Positions 10,901-22,034 of a stretch of DNA of 64,000 nucleotides are shown one piece after another. The notes under the pieces were generated by a model. It was not told the DNA's origin and ran no database searches. It saw only the letters and a list, made by a program, of their open reading frames with translations. Position numbers and translations under genes: made by a program. Numbering within the stretch: position 1 is the stretch's first letter; each line of letters starts with the position of its first letter. The stretch comes from Spirogloea muscicola (taxonomy: Eukaryota; Streptophyta; Zygnematophyceae; Spirogloeales; Spirogloeaceae): contig WELB01000046.1 in the NCBI GenBank assembly GCA_009602725.1, forward strand, positions 65,716 to 129,715, given 5' to 3'.

Positions 10901-11930
10901 GTCATATTTGAACGCCACCATCACAAGAAATGCCGTCTCGACAGTGTTCTTGTGAATCAGCCGCTTCATCTGCATGGCGGACAGCAGAATGGGAGCCCCT
11001 GCCGCCAGCGGCGGTGCACAGGGAAGCTGCTTGCATAGGACAAAGCGCCGTGCGCCACGTTGTACCGTGCAAGTTCGGCGTTCATAGTCAAGGCATGCTG
11101 ATGTGGCGAAGCCAGTCATCGCCCAATATGACATCAATAGCGACGGACAACGCAATTGCGTAGCAAAGCACCTCGGCTTTATATTGCTGAATGCGAATTT
11201 GAATTGAGCACAAACCCAGCACATTGGTAGGGTGGCCATCGGCCAATGTCACTCTAGATAGACCGTCTGCTTGCAAATGCAAGCCAGCGGAGCACACCAA
11301 ATCCCTACTCACGAAGGGCACTGAGGCCCCTGAGTCTACGAGGAACCTAGCCGGTGCCAAAGCAATCAGCCCTTCAAACAGCATAGTATGTCCACCATGG
11401 ACGCTGCCAAGGAATGGGGTGCGAGCGACGTAGACCCGGACCGAGGTCGGGTAAGGCCTATGCTCATAAGCATCAACGCTACGCCTGAGGAGCGTGTGAC
11501 CTGCCTCGTGCGAGGACAGCAGGTCCATCCCCAGCGGAGCTCGATTAGGTACGCCGCGCCTCTGCGGCACAATGAAGAACAGCATTTCTTCAGCCTCACG
11601 GCGCTCAGGCCAGCTCAAGTAAACATCAGCAGCCATTTGCAAAGCATTGTGGGCAACCCACACAAATAGAGGCCCTCCGGCCTCCAGGCCTTGCAATAAA
11701 GCAGAGATGGAGCGCACAACCGGCACGGTTGGCGGGCAAGCAATGCCAGCAAGATCAAACAGCTCAAGTGCGTCTGGCTGGATGATGTGGCTCTCAGAGG
11801 CCAAGGTCAGGCACTCACGCTTTCCTTTGAAGCCGCCCTTGTCCCGGCCATCGGGCGCTGTGGACGTGGCCCCGCAGAGGCCGCCGTGCAGTCCCTGGAC
11901 ATGTGGCCCAGCTCCCCGCACTTGAAGCAT
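7930..11930 (-). pseudogene. pol of element A (protease-RT-RNase H-integrase-chromodomain), frameshifted
   Basis: Domains in order on the minus strand: aspartic protease with FLVDSGAS and later ILGDDWL (11,930-11,088); reverse transcriptase with [23 protein letters not shown] and catalytic YLDD (11,239-10,000); RNase H with LVCDASLTGIGAVL (about 9,860-9,500); integrase zinc finger ending CATCQRSK and core with [19 protein letters not shown] and FHPQTDGQTERMN (9,240-8,640); then GPF/Y-type GPFAVV and chromodomain YLVKWLGYGPEHNTWEP (8,310-7,990). The reading frame changes near 11,200, 10,300, 9,150, 8,900, 8,650 and at the 52-bp duplication at 8,223, so no intact polyprotein is made. Key motifs are otherwise kept. 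After the chromodomain the frame stays open through the PPT into the LTR, to about 7,404. Confidence 0.9.
8223..8325. repeat. 52-bp tandem duplication inside element A pol
   Basis: Two adjacent copies start at 8223 and 8275 (tggtgtcttgagctcgtagg), differing by two substitutions and one lost base. The duplicated segment encodes the GKVSYELKTP region just before the chromodomain. Because 52 is not a multiple of three, it breaks the frame. Confidence 0.85.
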
Positions 11931-13133
11931 CCAGCTCCCTCCACGCGCGGCTTGGGAAAATCGCCTTGTGGACGCGCGTTCGAACCTTGGCGTGGTTGGA
12001 ACCGCCTGTTGCGTCGGTCTGCATCAGGACCGCCTGCCTGCAGCAGGGGCCGCTTGCTCGGACCCGCAAGATTGACCGTGCCGAGCATCTTGCGCGCGTG
12101 CTCCACCATCATTGTGAAGTCAGTGAGCTGCTTCGCTGTTGCGGAATCCACCGCGACGGCGTCGCGACAACGCTTGGGCAGTCCAGCCTTGAAGCGTTGG
12201 CATTGCTCAATCGGCCGCATGGGCTCGGTGTGGAGCTTGGAGAGCAGAAGCCGGAAGGTCCGCAGATAAGCCTCAAAAGCCTCCTTGCCTTCACCCTCCA
12301 TGTGGAGAGCATCGAGGTCGTCACGGGCACGCAGCTCCTCGTGAGGGTCTCCATATGTGGCCAAGAGAGATATGCAGAAGAACTCCCATCGGTTGTACTC
12401 TGCAGGCGTCTCGCCCCTCTTGATGGAATTCCACCATTCTCTTGGCTCCCCAACGGAGTAGGTTGACGCGAGGCGCACGCGGGCCTCCGCCGTCGTGAGC
12501 GAGCAGACAAACCATTCGTCCATCTCGTTGAGCCAAGGCTGGCACCCACCCCGGTCGCCGTGACCGGAGTGTTGCCGGGGTGCATGCGCCCGAGCAAGTC
12601 CATGCTCCGGGGGGCCGTTGCTCTTTCGCACCAAATGCACCGAGGAATCCACCTCTTGCATGTGCCGCTCTGTGGCGCGCTGCCGGACGAGGAGGGACCG
12701 CTGCTCTGTGCAAATCCTTGCGTTGAGCCGGTATTGCGCTGGGTCCGCCGTCAGCTTGGTTGCTGCCAAGTCCTGCTCGAGAAGGGCGCACCTCCTCAGC
12801 CGACAAGCCCTCGTTGCCTTCGGCTCCGAGCTCCGCGTGCCCCTCAAGGGCTTGCCCCGCAGCAGCCACTGCATCCACAGTATCTGGCCCTGCCCCAGCC
12901 GCTGCGTCCACAGTCGGCCGTGCTAGAGCAGCCGCCGCATCCACAGCGTTCTGCTCCGCGGCAGCCGCTGCATCCACAGCGGTCCGCTCCGCGACAGCCG
13001 CTGCATCCGCAGCCAACCGCGCCTCTGCAGCCGCTGCATCCGCAGCCGACCGCGCCTCTGCAGCCGTTGTAGCCGCAGCCGACTGCGCCGCAGCCCGAGG
13101 GCCGAATCTTGCGCTGGAAGTACGTGAAGCCAT
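11807..13133 (-). pseudogene. gag of element A, one frameshift
   Basis: Gag forms the particle that packages element RNA. The ATG at 13133 (MASRTSS) follows the leader. An Ala-rich N-terminal region with repeated AADAAA heptad-like units runs to about 12,800. A frame change near 12,790 (consistent with loss of 2 nt) leads to the conserved gag core (LNEMDEWFV, EPREWWNSIKRG, YLRTFRLLLSKL, QRFKAGLP), and then a CCHC zinc knuckle, CFKCGELGHMSRDC. The end overlaps the protease frame by about 120 nt, with pol in the -1 frame relative to gag, so a -1 ribosomal frameshift could link them; no clear slippery heptamer was found. Element I carries the same gag type. Confidence 0.85.
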
Positions 13134-13608
13134 TCTGTCTGAGGGACACTGAAGGATCAGTTCAGCTCCGACAGTCAGCAGAATACACCCTGCATACTGC
13201 AATACAAGACATCGCAAGACTGCTGCAGCAGCGAGCGAGCAAGCAAGACAGCGCGCAAGTCCACAGCAGGCAGGCAGACAGCCGCGAGGTGACCAAGACC
13301 GATGCTCGCGAGCAACGCTGGTCACATGACTGACCTCACCACACAAAACTGCAAGCTCAAGCGTCACCTCAAAAGGAGCGAACACAGCAAGTGGTCCTGG
13401 AGGATCAGTCCTCCGAAATGTGGCGTTGGTCATTGCCGGCTCTGCGCAATGATGCCTCCGCACCCGGCGCGTCAGAGGAGCCGTCCCACGGACCCACGTC
13501 TGGCAAGCAATTCAACATTGACAGAGAAAAGTCAGGCCAGAATATCAAGGAGATCCTTGCATCATCAGCGAGCACAGAAAGTCACAAGCACGATGGATGC
13601 AAGAACAC

Positions 13609-13620
13609 CTCTGATACCAA
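13609..13620 (-). promoter_or_regulatory. Primer-binding site of element A
   Basis: ctctgataccaa, reading TTGGTATCAGAG on the element strand, sits immediately inside the 5' LTR. The 11-nt TGGTATCAGAG is complementary to the 3' end of initiator tRNA-Met, the usual primer of plant LTR retrotransposons. The leader to gag is 13,134-13,608. Confidence 0.88.
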
Positions 13621-14157
13621 TGTAGTGAATCTCGCCCTGAACACGCATTTAGAGAGAGAGAGTTTTTATTGTATTCGAGCATAGGGGGTTTAGGGGCCCC
13701 ACTACACAAGGAAGCACTAGCGCATAGCGCAGCGGAAGACAGGCCCTGTGGCGCCGCCTTGACGGCGACTCCACCTCCTGGGCGCAGGCCGGCGCAGCAG
13801 GCCCCGCAGCGCAGTGCGGCGGCGGCTGCGGCGGCGAGCAGCGGCAAGGCTGCTCCAAGGCTTCCTCGGCTCGAACTAATTAATGAGCCTCTGCCCCTGA
13901 GGCTCCTTGGTGCTTCCCCGTGCCACCCCCCCTCCAGGGGTGTGAGCAGGTTCGCCCCAAGGCCCGCCTTGCGGCAGGCCCAAAGATCCTCCCTTGGCCG
14001 GGCGGATCCTTGAGGGGTATTTCCGGACGGGCGGGGCCCGCACCCGGGCGGGCCACCGGCCAGCCAGCCTGGCAGCTGGCAGGGCACCTGGCCCAAATAG
14101 TCGGTCATGTAATGCCAACAGAGCCATGTGGCTTAAGCAGACGGCTGCTTCATTACA
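13621..14157 (-). repeat. 5' LTR of element A
   Basis: 537 bp, the partner of 7302-7844, starting TGTAGTGAATCTCGCC and ending CTTCATTACA. It contains the GACAGGCCCTGTGGCGCCGCC box. Target duplication ccctc follows at 14158. Confidence 0.92.
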
Positions 14158-15022
14158 CCCTCTGCCGGCTGTTCAACCTGCTAAGGTCGAGGAAGCGGTC
14201 TGATGAGCTGTCTGGGCTCCAATCGCCATACCTGGATGTCCGACTCCGAGGATGCTCAGCGCGTTGGTGCACTCGATAGAGCAGTATGAGGCTGCTGGTC
14301 CAAGGCGACCTACTAACAACTACTGTGTGGGGGGGGGTTGTTATAATATGTGCACACTACTCGCCCATGTTGTAGGGCGAGCAATCCCTGCATCTCCTGT
14401 AGGCTAAGTGCCTGGTGCTGCCGGAGCTCTGGGTGGATGTGCCCAATTGTCTCCACCTGCTGCAGCCGTAGTCACGACTAGGGTGTGTCCAGCCGTCTCT
14501 ACCAGCCATGTGCACCTCTTACTGTTGCTGCCGGATTCAACTGAATGTGCCTAGTCGTCTCCACCTGCCGTGTTGGCTAGAAAAGCAAACAGGAGCAGCC
14601 TCAACACCTGACCTCATACCACGATTTGAGATCGTGGTATGGCTTGCTTGTACGGTTAATCTTTCACGTCCCGCGTGGCGCATGTGACCACCTCTCTGTG
14701 TGGGACCCTGCCTAGTGGCAGGCTCCGGTGAAGAAGTCCATCCCTGGGGATCTTATTATTATTAGGAACTATTTCCAAGCTCATTGACCATATGTACAGA
14801 ATGCCATTGACTTGGCAAGTATCTGGGCAACACGTGGCTTGTGTGCCACTGCACCCTGGGCGTTGAATGATTTCTTTGTTCTCGCCGACTTGATATTCGT
14901 CGCTTCGTGACAAATGGCTTGTCTGCCACTACACGCCACGACATTGCCTGCATATCAATTATCAGCTGTGCTGCTGTGTAACACGAGCTGGCCAGTAACC
15001 ATTTGTCTAGTGTGAGACATGG
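14158..15022 (+). mobile_element. Element B, middle segment
   Basis: Continues B after A. It matches D at about 19,400-20,150 in reverse (TTCAACCTGCTAAGGTCGAGG; ACCCATTTGTCTAGTGT). No intact frame. A GTGGGGGGGGGTTG run lies at about 14,327. It ends at the target duplication catgg of D (15018-15022). Confidence 0.75.
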
Positions 15023-15786
15023 TGTGACATCTCTGTCCCTAATCACACAGTTAGAGTCAAAACGTCCTGTTTGGGTTTCGGACATAGGGTGTTTTAGAGA
15101 CAACCCCCTTACAGAGTCGAACGCCAGTTGTGCACACAGCGCACACGTACGCGCACAGAGCGCAGCGGAAGTCTTACCCTGAGGCACCGCCGGGAGGCGG
15201 CGACTCACCGAGGGTCAGCAGCTGTCCCCGCAAGGGGCGCAGCCATGGTACTTACAGAGAGCCGGCGAGGCCCGCAGCGACGAGCTGCGACGACGGGCTG
15301 AGCAGCAGGCGGCTGCAGCAGAGCTGTGGCGGCGTCTGCGGCAGCAGGCAGCAGCAGGGCTGTGCCTCTCTTGGCGTCACGGGTCCGACTGAGGAGTCTG
15401 GCCTCTGCCTACTACTGATAAGCGTTCCATCTGCCACCCTTCCCTCGAGGGTGTGACGAGGGCTGCCCCAAGGTCTTCCCCTGGAGGGGCGGGCCTGACA
15501 AGGGAATACGACGGATCTGCCGGACGCTGCCGCGCGCGAGCGAAGCAGCGCCTGGCGGATGGAGACAACTCCCGGACGATGCCGCGCGCGAGCGAAGCAG
15601 CGCCTCTCGGACAGTACGACTGGCGGACGATGCCGCGCGGTCCGAAGCCCGGGGTTTCGGACCGTACTTAGCTACACGAGGTGTAGCAGACGACCCGCAC
15701 CGTTTGGGACTCCCAAACGGTAGATACGATACGATCGTGTAAGGTTACCGGCACCGTTGGCACTCTCAAACTGTGGGAACGTTACA
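15023..15786 (-). repeat. 3' LTR of element D
   Basis: 764 bp, TGTGACATCTCTGTCCC to GGGAACGTTACA. U3 holds two copies of a roughly 50-bp unit containing GCCGCGCGCGAGCGAAGCAG, near 15,520 and 15,570. The PPT abuts at 15787. Confidence 0.9.
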
Positions 15787-15800
15787 TACCTCCCCACTTA
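15787..15800 (-). promoter_or_regulatory. Polypurine tract of element D
   Basis: tacctccccactta, reading TAAGTGGGGAGGTA on the element strand, directly against the 3' LTR. Confidence 0.82.
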
Positions 15801-15875
15801 GATGTTCACGTCCTCGGGAACAAGAAGGGAGCACTACAGATACTGGACGATGGAGAGAAGAGACTATGCCTCCTG

Positions 15876-18351
15876 TCAGATACTCGTGAACGAGGGAAGG
15901 ACAATTGGCAAGATTGACCGCAGATTCCCATGTACGGTGCTCAGGCGCATAGCCCAGCCACTCGATAAGACACCACGGGACTTACAACGCCCACGGAGAT
16001 TGGCCCGGTGGGACAAAGGCTCCTCCACTTGGTCCTTTTCCTCGTTGGCAAGAACGAGGGGAGGTGGGGGCGCATGGACACGGCCATCCGGATGGCTTGA
16101 GCTGAGACACATGGAGTTTCCATTATACCGGTGTATCGAGCTCATATGCGACCTTGCCGACCAGGCGCATTACACGAAAGGGTCCAACCCACGTTGGCAG
16201 CAACTTGTGCGTGCCCATAGCCCGGAAGGCGAGGTGCTTAGTGCTCAATAGCAGTGGGGCACCCACGTCGAAGGACACATTCTTGCGACGTAAATCAGCA
16301 TACTGCTTTTGCCGGTGGTGAGCAATTGTCAAGAACTGCTTTGCCCTCCGCTGAGCCTCCAGGAGGTCACCGGTAAAGCTTACTGCGGCCGGAACGCGCT
16401 CCGGCCTCCCCACCTGCAAAGGTGATCGGGGATGCTGACATTTAGGAAGAAGGGTGTGCTTTTGGGAGTCATGAAAGGCGTTGTTCACAGCATACTCGCT
16501 GGAGCAAGGTACTCGTCCCAGTCAGCCTGACTGAGGTTTACAAACGGCCTTAGCATGTCTGCCAAATCCAGCTTCAACCTCACAGTCTGACCGTCTGATA
16601 GTGGGTGGAAAGCTGTGGACATGGATTGCTTGTGCCAATAAGCCTGCACACTTCTTTCCGGAAGTGACCCGTGGGACAGATTGTCCAACTTCGAGGATCC
16701 GAGCGAGGATCGCAAGCAGACGATTCGCTCGGGTACGTCGTGCCGTTTCCATACTCGGTCCACAGACATGCCAGCAACTTGACAGGCTTGGGAGAGCGTG
16801 CCGTACTACGCTGGCAGGTGGCGCAAGTCTTCACAAAGACTGTACTGCATTTACAAGCCCGGCCACCGTAAAAAAGAAGCTTGATAGCTTTTCTTGTCTT
16901 TCCAATACCCAAGTGACCACTGTACTGAGGCTCATGCGTCTCTTGCATGATACTAGTGCGCAAGGCATTGCAGTTGGGCACCACAATGGCGTCACCTCGC
17001 CACCAGAAGCCGTGGTCACATACTACAGTGCATGGTTTGGTTGCTCATGCAAACCAAGGGTCTGTGCCATACCCATCACGAAGACGCACATACAGCTCAG
17101 AGAGGTTGGTGGTGCAGTGCCGAGCGGCCTCACGGGCAGGCCGCACGTTTGCGGTCTGAGCCCTTGTGGCAGACAAGACAGGCGCCACAGCAGCCCCTAC
17201 AATGTTGCGGCCACCGGGTCCGCAGCATTGTCACGTCCAGGGTGTTACACCCACTGGATTGGAATAGTACCATACTAGCAGCTCACCAAGCTTGACGCCT
17301 ACTCTTTGCTGTTGTGTGCGAAAAACGGTCGACAGGCTATGGCCCCGTTACAACCGTAATTTCAGCACCCTTGAGATAGCATCGCCTCACACGGAGGGCG
17401 TGCACAATAGCAAGGAGCTCTTGCTCACCCTGGAGTTTGAGATGCGCCCGGAAGGACTGAGCAGGCGAGTCTCAAACGGGACGGGTTGACCCTTCTGCAA
17501 GAGAACGGCAAATGCCGATCAAAGAGGCGTCACACAACATATGACTACAATGGAGCGCCTTCTCGAGGCAAGGCCCAAAACAGGTGGGGATACTGGAACC
17601 CGTTCTGGAATTCCTCAAATGCCCGCGAGCATTGGACGCCCACCCCAGGGTACGTCCTTACGAGTGAGCTTCGTAAGAGGAGATGTCATACTACCGTGTC
17701 CGTGCACGAATCCTGACAGGAACGGGTATACTGTGCGAATCCTCGAAAGGAACGCAACTGCGGCACATTCCGTGGCACTTAGCCAGTCCTTGACGTCAGT
17801 CTCTGCAGACAGATGCAGCATGATTGACTACTACTTTGGGGTCGACGCGAACCCCGTCTTTTGCCCACAATATGCTCTACTAATGGTGACATACACTTGG
17901 CAGACAAGTGATTCTCACGTTGCAAAGGCAGCACTAGCTGCAGGTGCAGTACGTGATCCTCGGGTGGCATACGAACACCGGTATGTCAGCCAAGTATACC
18001 AGCACAGAGTCATACTATGGGGCCAAAGACTCCCACTGTCGCAGCCTGACACGGGGCTGGAAGTGTGCGAGCTGCGCACGACAAGCCAACTCGGAACTTT
18101 CCCAGGCGTGATACAAAGGTGGTGATAAGCTCTCACAAATCAAGCAAGCAAAGCACGCTTGCTTCTCTACGACGATCACACAGATCATCAATGCCAAGCA
18201 GAGGGCATTGGCTCTTGACAGTGAGCTTGTCTAGAGCTCGATGCTGGATGCACATCCACTGACTACCACAGTGCTTCACAAGGAAGCGGTTAGGTGCACC
18301 ATACGGTGACTTAGGGAGCTCACTATGCCCGTACTCTAGCGAGTCCGCCAC
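15876..18351 (-). pseudogene. pol remnant of element D
   Basis: Recognisable gypsy pieces in shifting frames: a chromodomain-like LSHRANLRGRCKSR (about 16,030), integrase end YAVNNAF-like and GRPERVPAAVSFTGDLLEAQRRAKQFL (16,300-16,400), FHPLSDGQTVRL (about 16,600), zinc-finger end CATCQRS (about 16,840), and RT/RNase H debris including LVKHCGSQWMCIQHRALDKLT (18,240-18,300). No YLDD is recoverable in frame. The protein is dead. Confidence 0.75.
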
Positions 18352-20739
18352 TTGGGATTGCAGCTCTCAACACGCGAGAGTACTCAGTCGACAGAGGGCA
18401 GTACGGCGGCAGAGCGCCGGACGTCATTGAGCCACGTCGGATGAGGGGGCACCTGTCCAAGGAGTTCGGACAATACATCCAACTACTTCGGTGACTGACT
18501 GTCAAGAGCCGCACGAAGTGAGGCAATCACACGTACTACAGAGTCAGGGGGAGACTCCGTACTCATTATCAGATCAGATACACAGCCGGAGCTGGCTGCG
18601 TTTGAAGGACATCTTCAACAACAGCTGTTGGTCGCAGAGTGCTAAGATGCTGTTCCAAAGTATCCGTTAGAAGTCAACCCTTCGGACTTTGACAGTCAAA
18701 GGCGAGACATGCACTCACCCAGAGTAGTCTGATGCACTATCCAGCTGCAGGCATCTGATGCCGGCAGCTTTCCAGCTATGAGCGCACAGAAATACTCAGC
18801 ACTTAGCTCGACCAATGGTCCAATCTTCGCTACCCAACAATAGGGCCAACGTTACGGGCCACTCGGGCAGGACACCGAGATCCCACATGATCTCGTCCAT
18901 GCCCGCCAAGTGTGGCACGACACGTGGTTATCACAAGGGGTAATACCGGCGAAGATTGACCAAGCAGTGGCTGCAGAGGGCGTTGGCAAATCTGCCAAGC
19001 TTGGTTCCGCAAGCTGACTACCCATAGCTGTGACAAAACATCATCAACATCTGCGGAGAGCCACGGACTTGCACTGGAAGTAGGTGACACTGAAGTGCGA
19101 CTGACCAGGGCCCAAGGCCTTGCGGTCAATGAGGATGGCGGACAGCCACGTTCCTCATCGCACTTAGTGGAAAGCACCATACTGCCAGCAATTGGGTGTG
19201 CACTCGGCACAAACCAGGGTGAGGGCGCACCAGCCGCCAACACCAGAGGTACGGCAAGGCGAGTGCCAAAGCAGGAATCACCCATGCTGAGGCAGCACAC
19301 CGAACCGATCGCACCACGAAGTCCACGACGTCCATGGGCAGAAAGCCTTACTTTAGGCCAGCTTAGAACGGGTTGTACCACACCAGGGCCCATGTGTCAT
19401 ACACTAGACAAATGGGTACTGGCCAGCTCGTATTACACAGCGGCACAGCTGATAGCTGATATACAGGCCATGTTGGGCGGTTAGTGGCACACTGACCACT
19501 TGTTGCCCACTTACTTTGCCAAGTGAATGGCATGCTGTACATATGGTCAATGAGCTTGGAAGAAGTTCCCAATATGTGAGATTCCCAGGGGTGGACTTCT
19601 TCACCGGAACCTGCCACAAGGCAGGGTCCCAAACAGAGAGGTGGTCACATGCTCCACGCGGGATGTGAAGGGTTTGCCGTACAAGCAAGCCATACCCTTA
19701 TCTCAAAGTCGGGGGTTGAGACTGCTCCTGTTTGCTTCCCTAACCGACACGGTAGATGGAGATGGCTGGGCACGTCCAGTCGCAACTCCAGCAGCAACAG
19801 GAAGGTAGACATGGCTGATAGAAACGGTTAGATACACCCCAGTCATGACTACGGGTGCAGCAGGTGGAGACAGTTGGACACATCCAACCGAAGCTCCGGC
19901 AGCACCAGGCACTTAGCCGACAGGAGATGTAGGGATTGCTCGGCCCACAACATGGGCGAACAGTTGGCACATCTCATAGCACCCCCCCACATACGGGGTT
20001 TACTACCAGGTCCCCTTGAACCAGCAGCCTCATATTGCTCCATCAAGCCCACAGCGCGCTGCGCCTCCTTGGAGTCGGACGTCCAGGGATGGCAAGTAGA
20101 GCCCTGACAGCTCATCAAATCACTGCCTCGACCTTAGCAGGTTGAAAAGCCGGGGGATTAGATGGCGCACTTGAGTCAGCCGACTCCATGCCTTTACACC
20201 AACACACTGAGGGATCAAGTCAGTGGCAGGTATAAGACATATCTGCTGAAACAATACTGCCACAGAGTTGCTGAGCAAGGCCCGTGCACTAGGCAAGCAA
20301 AGCAAGACATAATAGCCCGCCAGATCATACCCCCAAACAGCAAAGCTGTAAAAAACAGACTGAGGGAGGGCACCAGGCGAGAGTACAGACCAGCGCCTGG
20401 CCGACAGTCAGATTGCCGCCCACTTGCGGCCCCGGGTGCTTTGCCGTGCTTCATAGGCCAGCTACACACCGGCCACAGGTGGTTACGCAGGCGAGTATTG
20501 ACCAGGCAATGAAGATTGCCGCTGGGAAGAAGAGCCACTCAGCATCTTGAAGACCCGGTGCGTGGGTGTCGAAGGCGAAAGGGTGGCACACTTGCCGCTT
20601 CGCTGATGCCGGCTCCACGTACACACTGGAAAACATTTTGAACGCTTACAGAGAAAAATTAGTCCAGCATTCAGAAGGATCCTTGCACGGTCAGCAGTAA
20701 AACACAACCTCTTACGTGACTGGCTAGATGCAAGAACTC
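18352..20739 (-). pseudogene. gag-protease remnant and leader of element D
   Basis: The gag start codon is at 20189 (MESADSSAPSNPPAFQP), followed by a stop. The rest to about 18,800 is decayed but aligns with B segments. From 20,190 to 20,739 lies the leader shared with B, E, F and G, containing CCTGCGTAACCACCTGTGGC in element orientation. No functional product is expected. Confidence 0.65.
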
Positions 20740-20751
20740 CTCTGATACCAA
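20740..20751 (-). promoter_or_regulatory. Primer-binding site of element D
   Basis: ctctgataccaa, identical to the PBS of A and F: complement of the initiator tRNA-Met 3' end, immediately inside the 5' LTR. Confidence 0.87.
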
Positions 20752-21512
20752 TGTGACATCTCTGTCCCTGATTACACAGTTAGAGTCAGAACGACCTATT
20801 TGGGTTTCGGACATAGGGTGTTTTGGAGACAACCCCCTTACAGAGTGGAACGCCAGCGCACACAGCGCACACGTACGCGCACAGAGCGCAGCGGAAGTCT
20901 TACCCTGAGGCACCGCCGGGAGGCGGCGACTCACCGAGGGTCAGCAGCTGTCCCCGCAAGGGGCGCAGCCATGGTACTTACAGAGAGCCGGCGAGGCCCG
21001 CAGCGACGAGCTGCGGCGACGGGCTGAGCAGCAGGCGGCAGCAGCAGAGCTGTGGCGGCGTCTGCGGCAGCAGGCAGCAGCAGGGCTGTGCCTCTCTTGG
21101 CGTCACGGGTCCGACTGAGGAGTCTGGCCTCTGCCTACTACTGATAAGCGTTCCATCTGCCACCCTTCCCTCGAGGGTGTGACGAGGGCTGCCCCAAGGT
21201 CCTCCCCCGGAGGGGCGGGCCTGACAAGGGAATACGACGGATCTGCCGGACGCTGCCGCGCGCGAGCGAAGCAGCGCCTGGCGGATGGAGACAACTCCTG
21301 GATAATGCCGCACGCGAGCAAAGCAGCGCCTCTGGGACAGTACGACTGGCGGACGATGCCGCGCGGTCCGAAGCCCGGGGTTTCGGACCGTACTTAGCTA
21401 CACGAGGTGTAGCAGACGACCCGCACCGTTTGGGACTCCCAAACGGTAGATACGATACGATAATGTAAGGTTACCGGCACCGTTGGCACTCTCAAACGGT
21501 GGGAACGTTACA
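20752..21512 (-). repeat. 5' LTR of element D
   Basis: 761 bp and very similar to 15023-15786, including both U3 repeat units. Right terminus GAACGTTACA is followed by the target duplication catgg. Confidence 0.9.
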
Positions 21513-22034
21513 CATGGGCCCTGGCCCTGGTGTGGTACAACCGGTTCTAAGCTGGCCTAAGTGTACCTATGTGCCCATGGACGTCGTGGACTTCGTGGTG
21601 AGCTCGGTATTGTGTGATGCCTCGGCATGGGTGATCCCTGTTTTGGTCATCGCCTTTTCGTACCTCAGGTGTTGGCGGCTGGTGCGCGCCCTCACCCTGG
21701 TTTGTGCTGAGTGCAAACTTCAAATGCTGGCAGTATGGTGCTTGGTACTAAGTGCGATGAGAAACGTGGCTGTCCGCCATCCTCATTGACCTCAAGGCCT
21801 TGGGCCCTCGTCATTCGCACTTCAGTGTCACCTACTTCTAGTCGAAGTTCTTGATTCTCTGCAGCTGTCGATTCTGTGATATCCCTGTTGTGGGCTGGGT
21901 GAGCTTGCGGAACCGAGCTTGGCAGAAATTGTCAACGCCCTCTGCAGCCACTGCTTGGTCGACTCCTCGCCAGTATTCCCGCTGTCATGACCACGTGTCA
22001 TGCCACACTTGGCGGGCATGGACAAGACCATGTG
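21513..22034 (+). mobile_element. Element B, third segment
   Basis: Resumes B after D (catgggccctggccctggtg) and matches D at 18,900-19,400 in reverse. A short open frame at 21,499-21,789 has no recognised motif. B stops abruptly at the LTR of E; atgtg at 22030-22034 would be E's left target copy. Confidence 0.7.

Larger units (their letters stand above)
7302..14157 (-). mobile_element. Element A: full-length Ty3/gypsy chromovirus with 5-bp TSD
   Basis: A 6,856-bp element bounded by two LTRs (7302-7844, 13621-14157) and a perfect target duplication ccctc (7297-7301, 14158-14162). On the minus strand the order is LTR, PBS, leader, gag, protease, RT, RNase H, integrase, chromodomain, PPT, LTR: the Ty3/gypsy order, with the chromodomain of the chromovirus branch. 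It interrupts the gag start of B; the matching stretch of D shows the target before insertion. Structure is complete but coding is broken by several frameshifts, so it could move only with proteins from elsewhere. Confidence 0.93.
15023..21512 (-). mobile_element. Element D: Ty3/gypsy with 5-bp TSD, decayed coding region
   Basis: 6,490 bp with LTRs 15023-15786 and 20752-21512, PPT, PBS, and a perfect target duplication catgg (15018-15022, 21513-21517). It inserted into B, a member of its own family, in opposite orientation. The two LTRs look very similar, yet the interior is badly decayed: integrase and chromodomain pieces at 15,876-16,770, a linker and RT remnants to about 18,350, and a gag start MESADSSAP at 20189 that hits a stop after 24 codons. 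Recent movement of a dead copy by proteins in trans would fit. Confidence 0.9.
5851..22034 (+). mobile_element. Element B: Ty3/gypsy, interrupted by A and D, truncated by E
   Basis: B survives as three pieces: 5851-7301, 14158-15022 and 21513-22034. They rejoin when A and D, each with a perfect target duplication, are removed. The pieces match, in order and in opposite orientation, the leader and gag-side half of D, which gives near-empty-site references. B has a 5' LTR, a degraded PBS, a leader and a dead gag start. Its right end meets the LTR of element E at 22,035; no pol or 3' LTR of B is found beyond. Confidence 0.8.

Noticed and set aside
12844-13149. Glycine/cysteine-rich minus-strand frame (CGCSGCRGA repeats)
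   Set aside because: It is the antiparallel-phase shadow of the Ala-rich repeats of element A gag on the same strand; gag is supported by start, leader and zinc knuckle.
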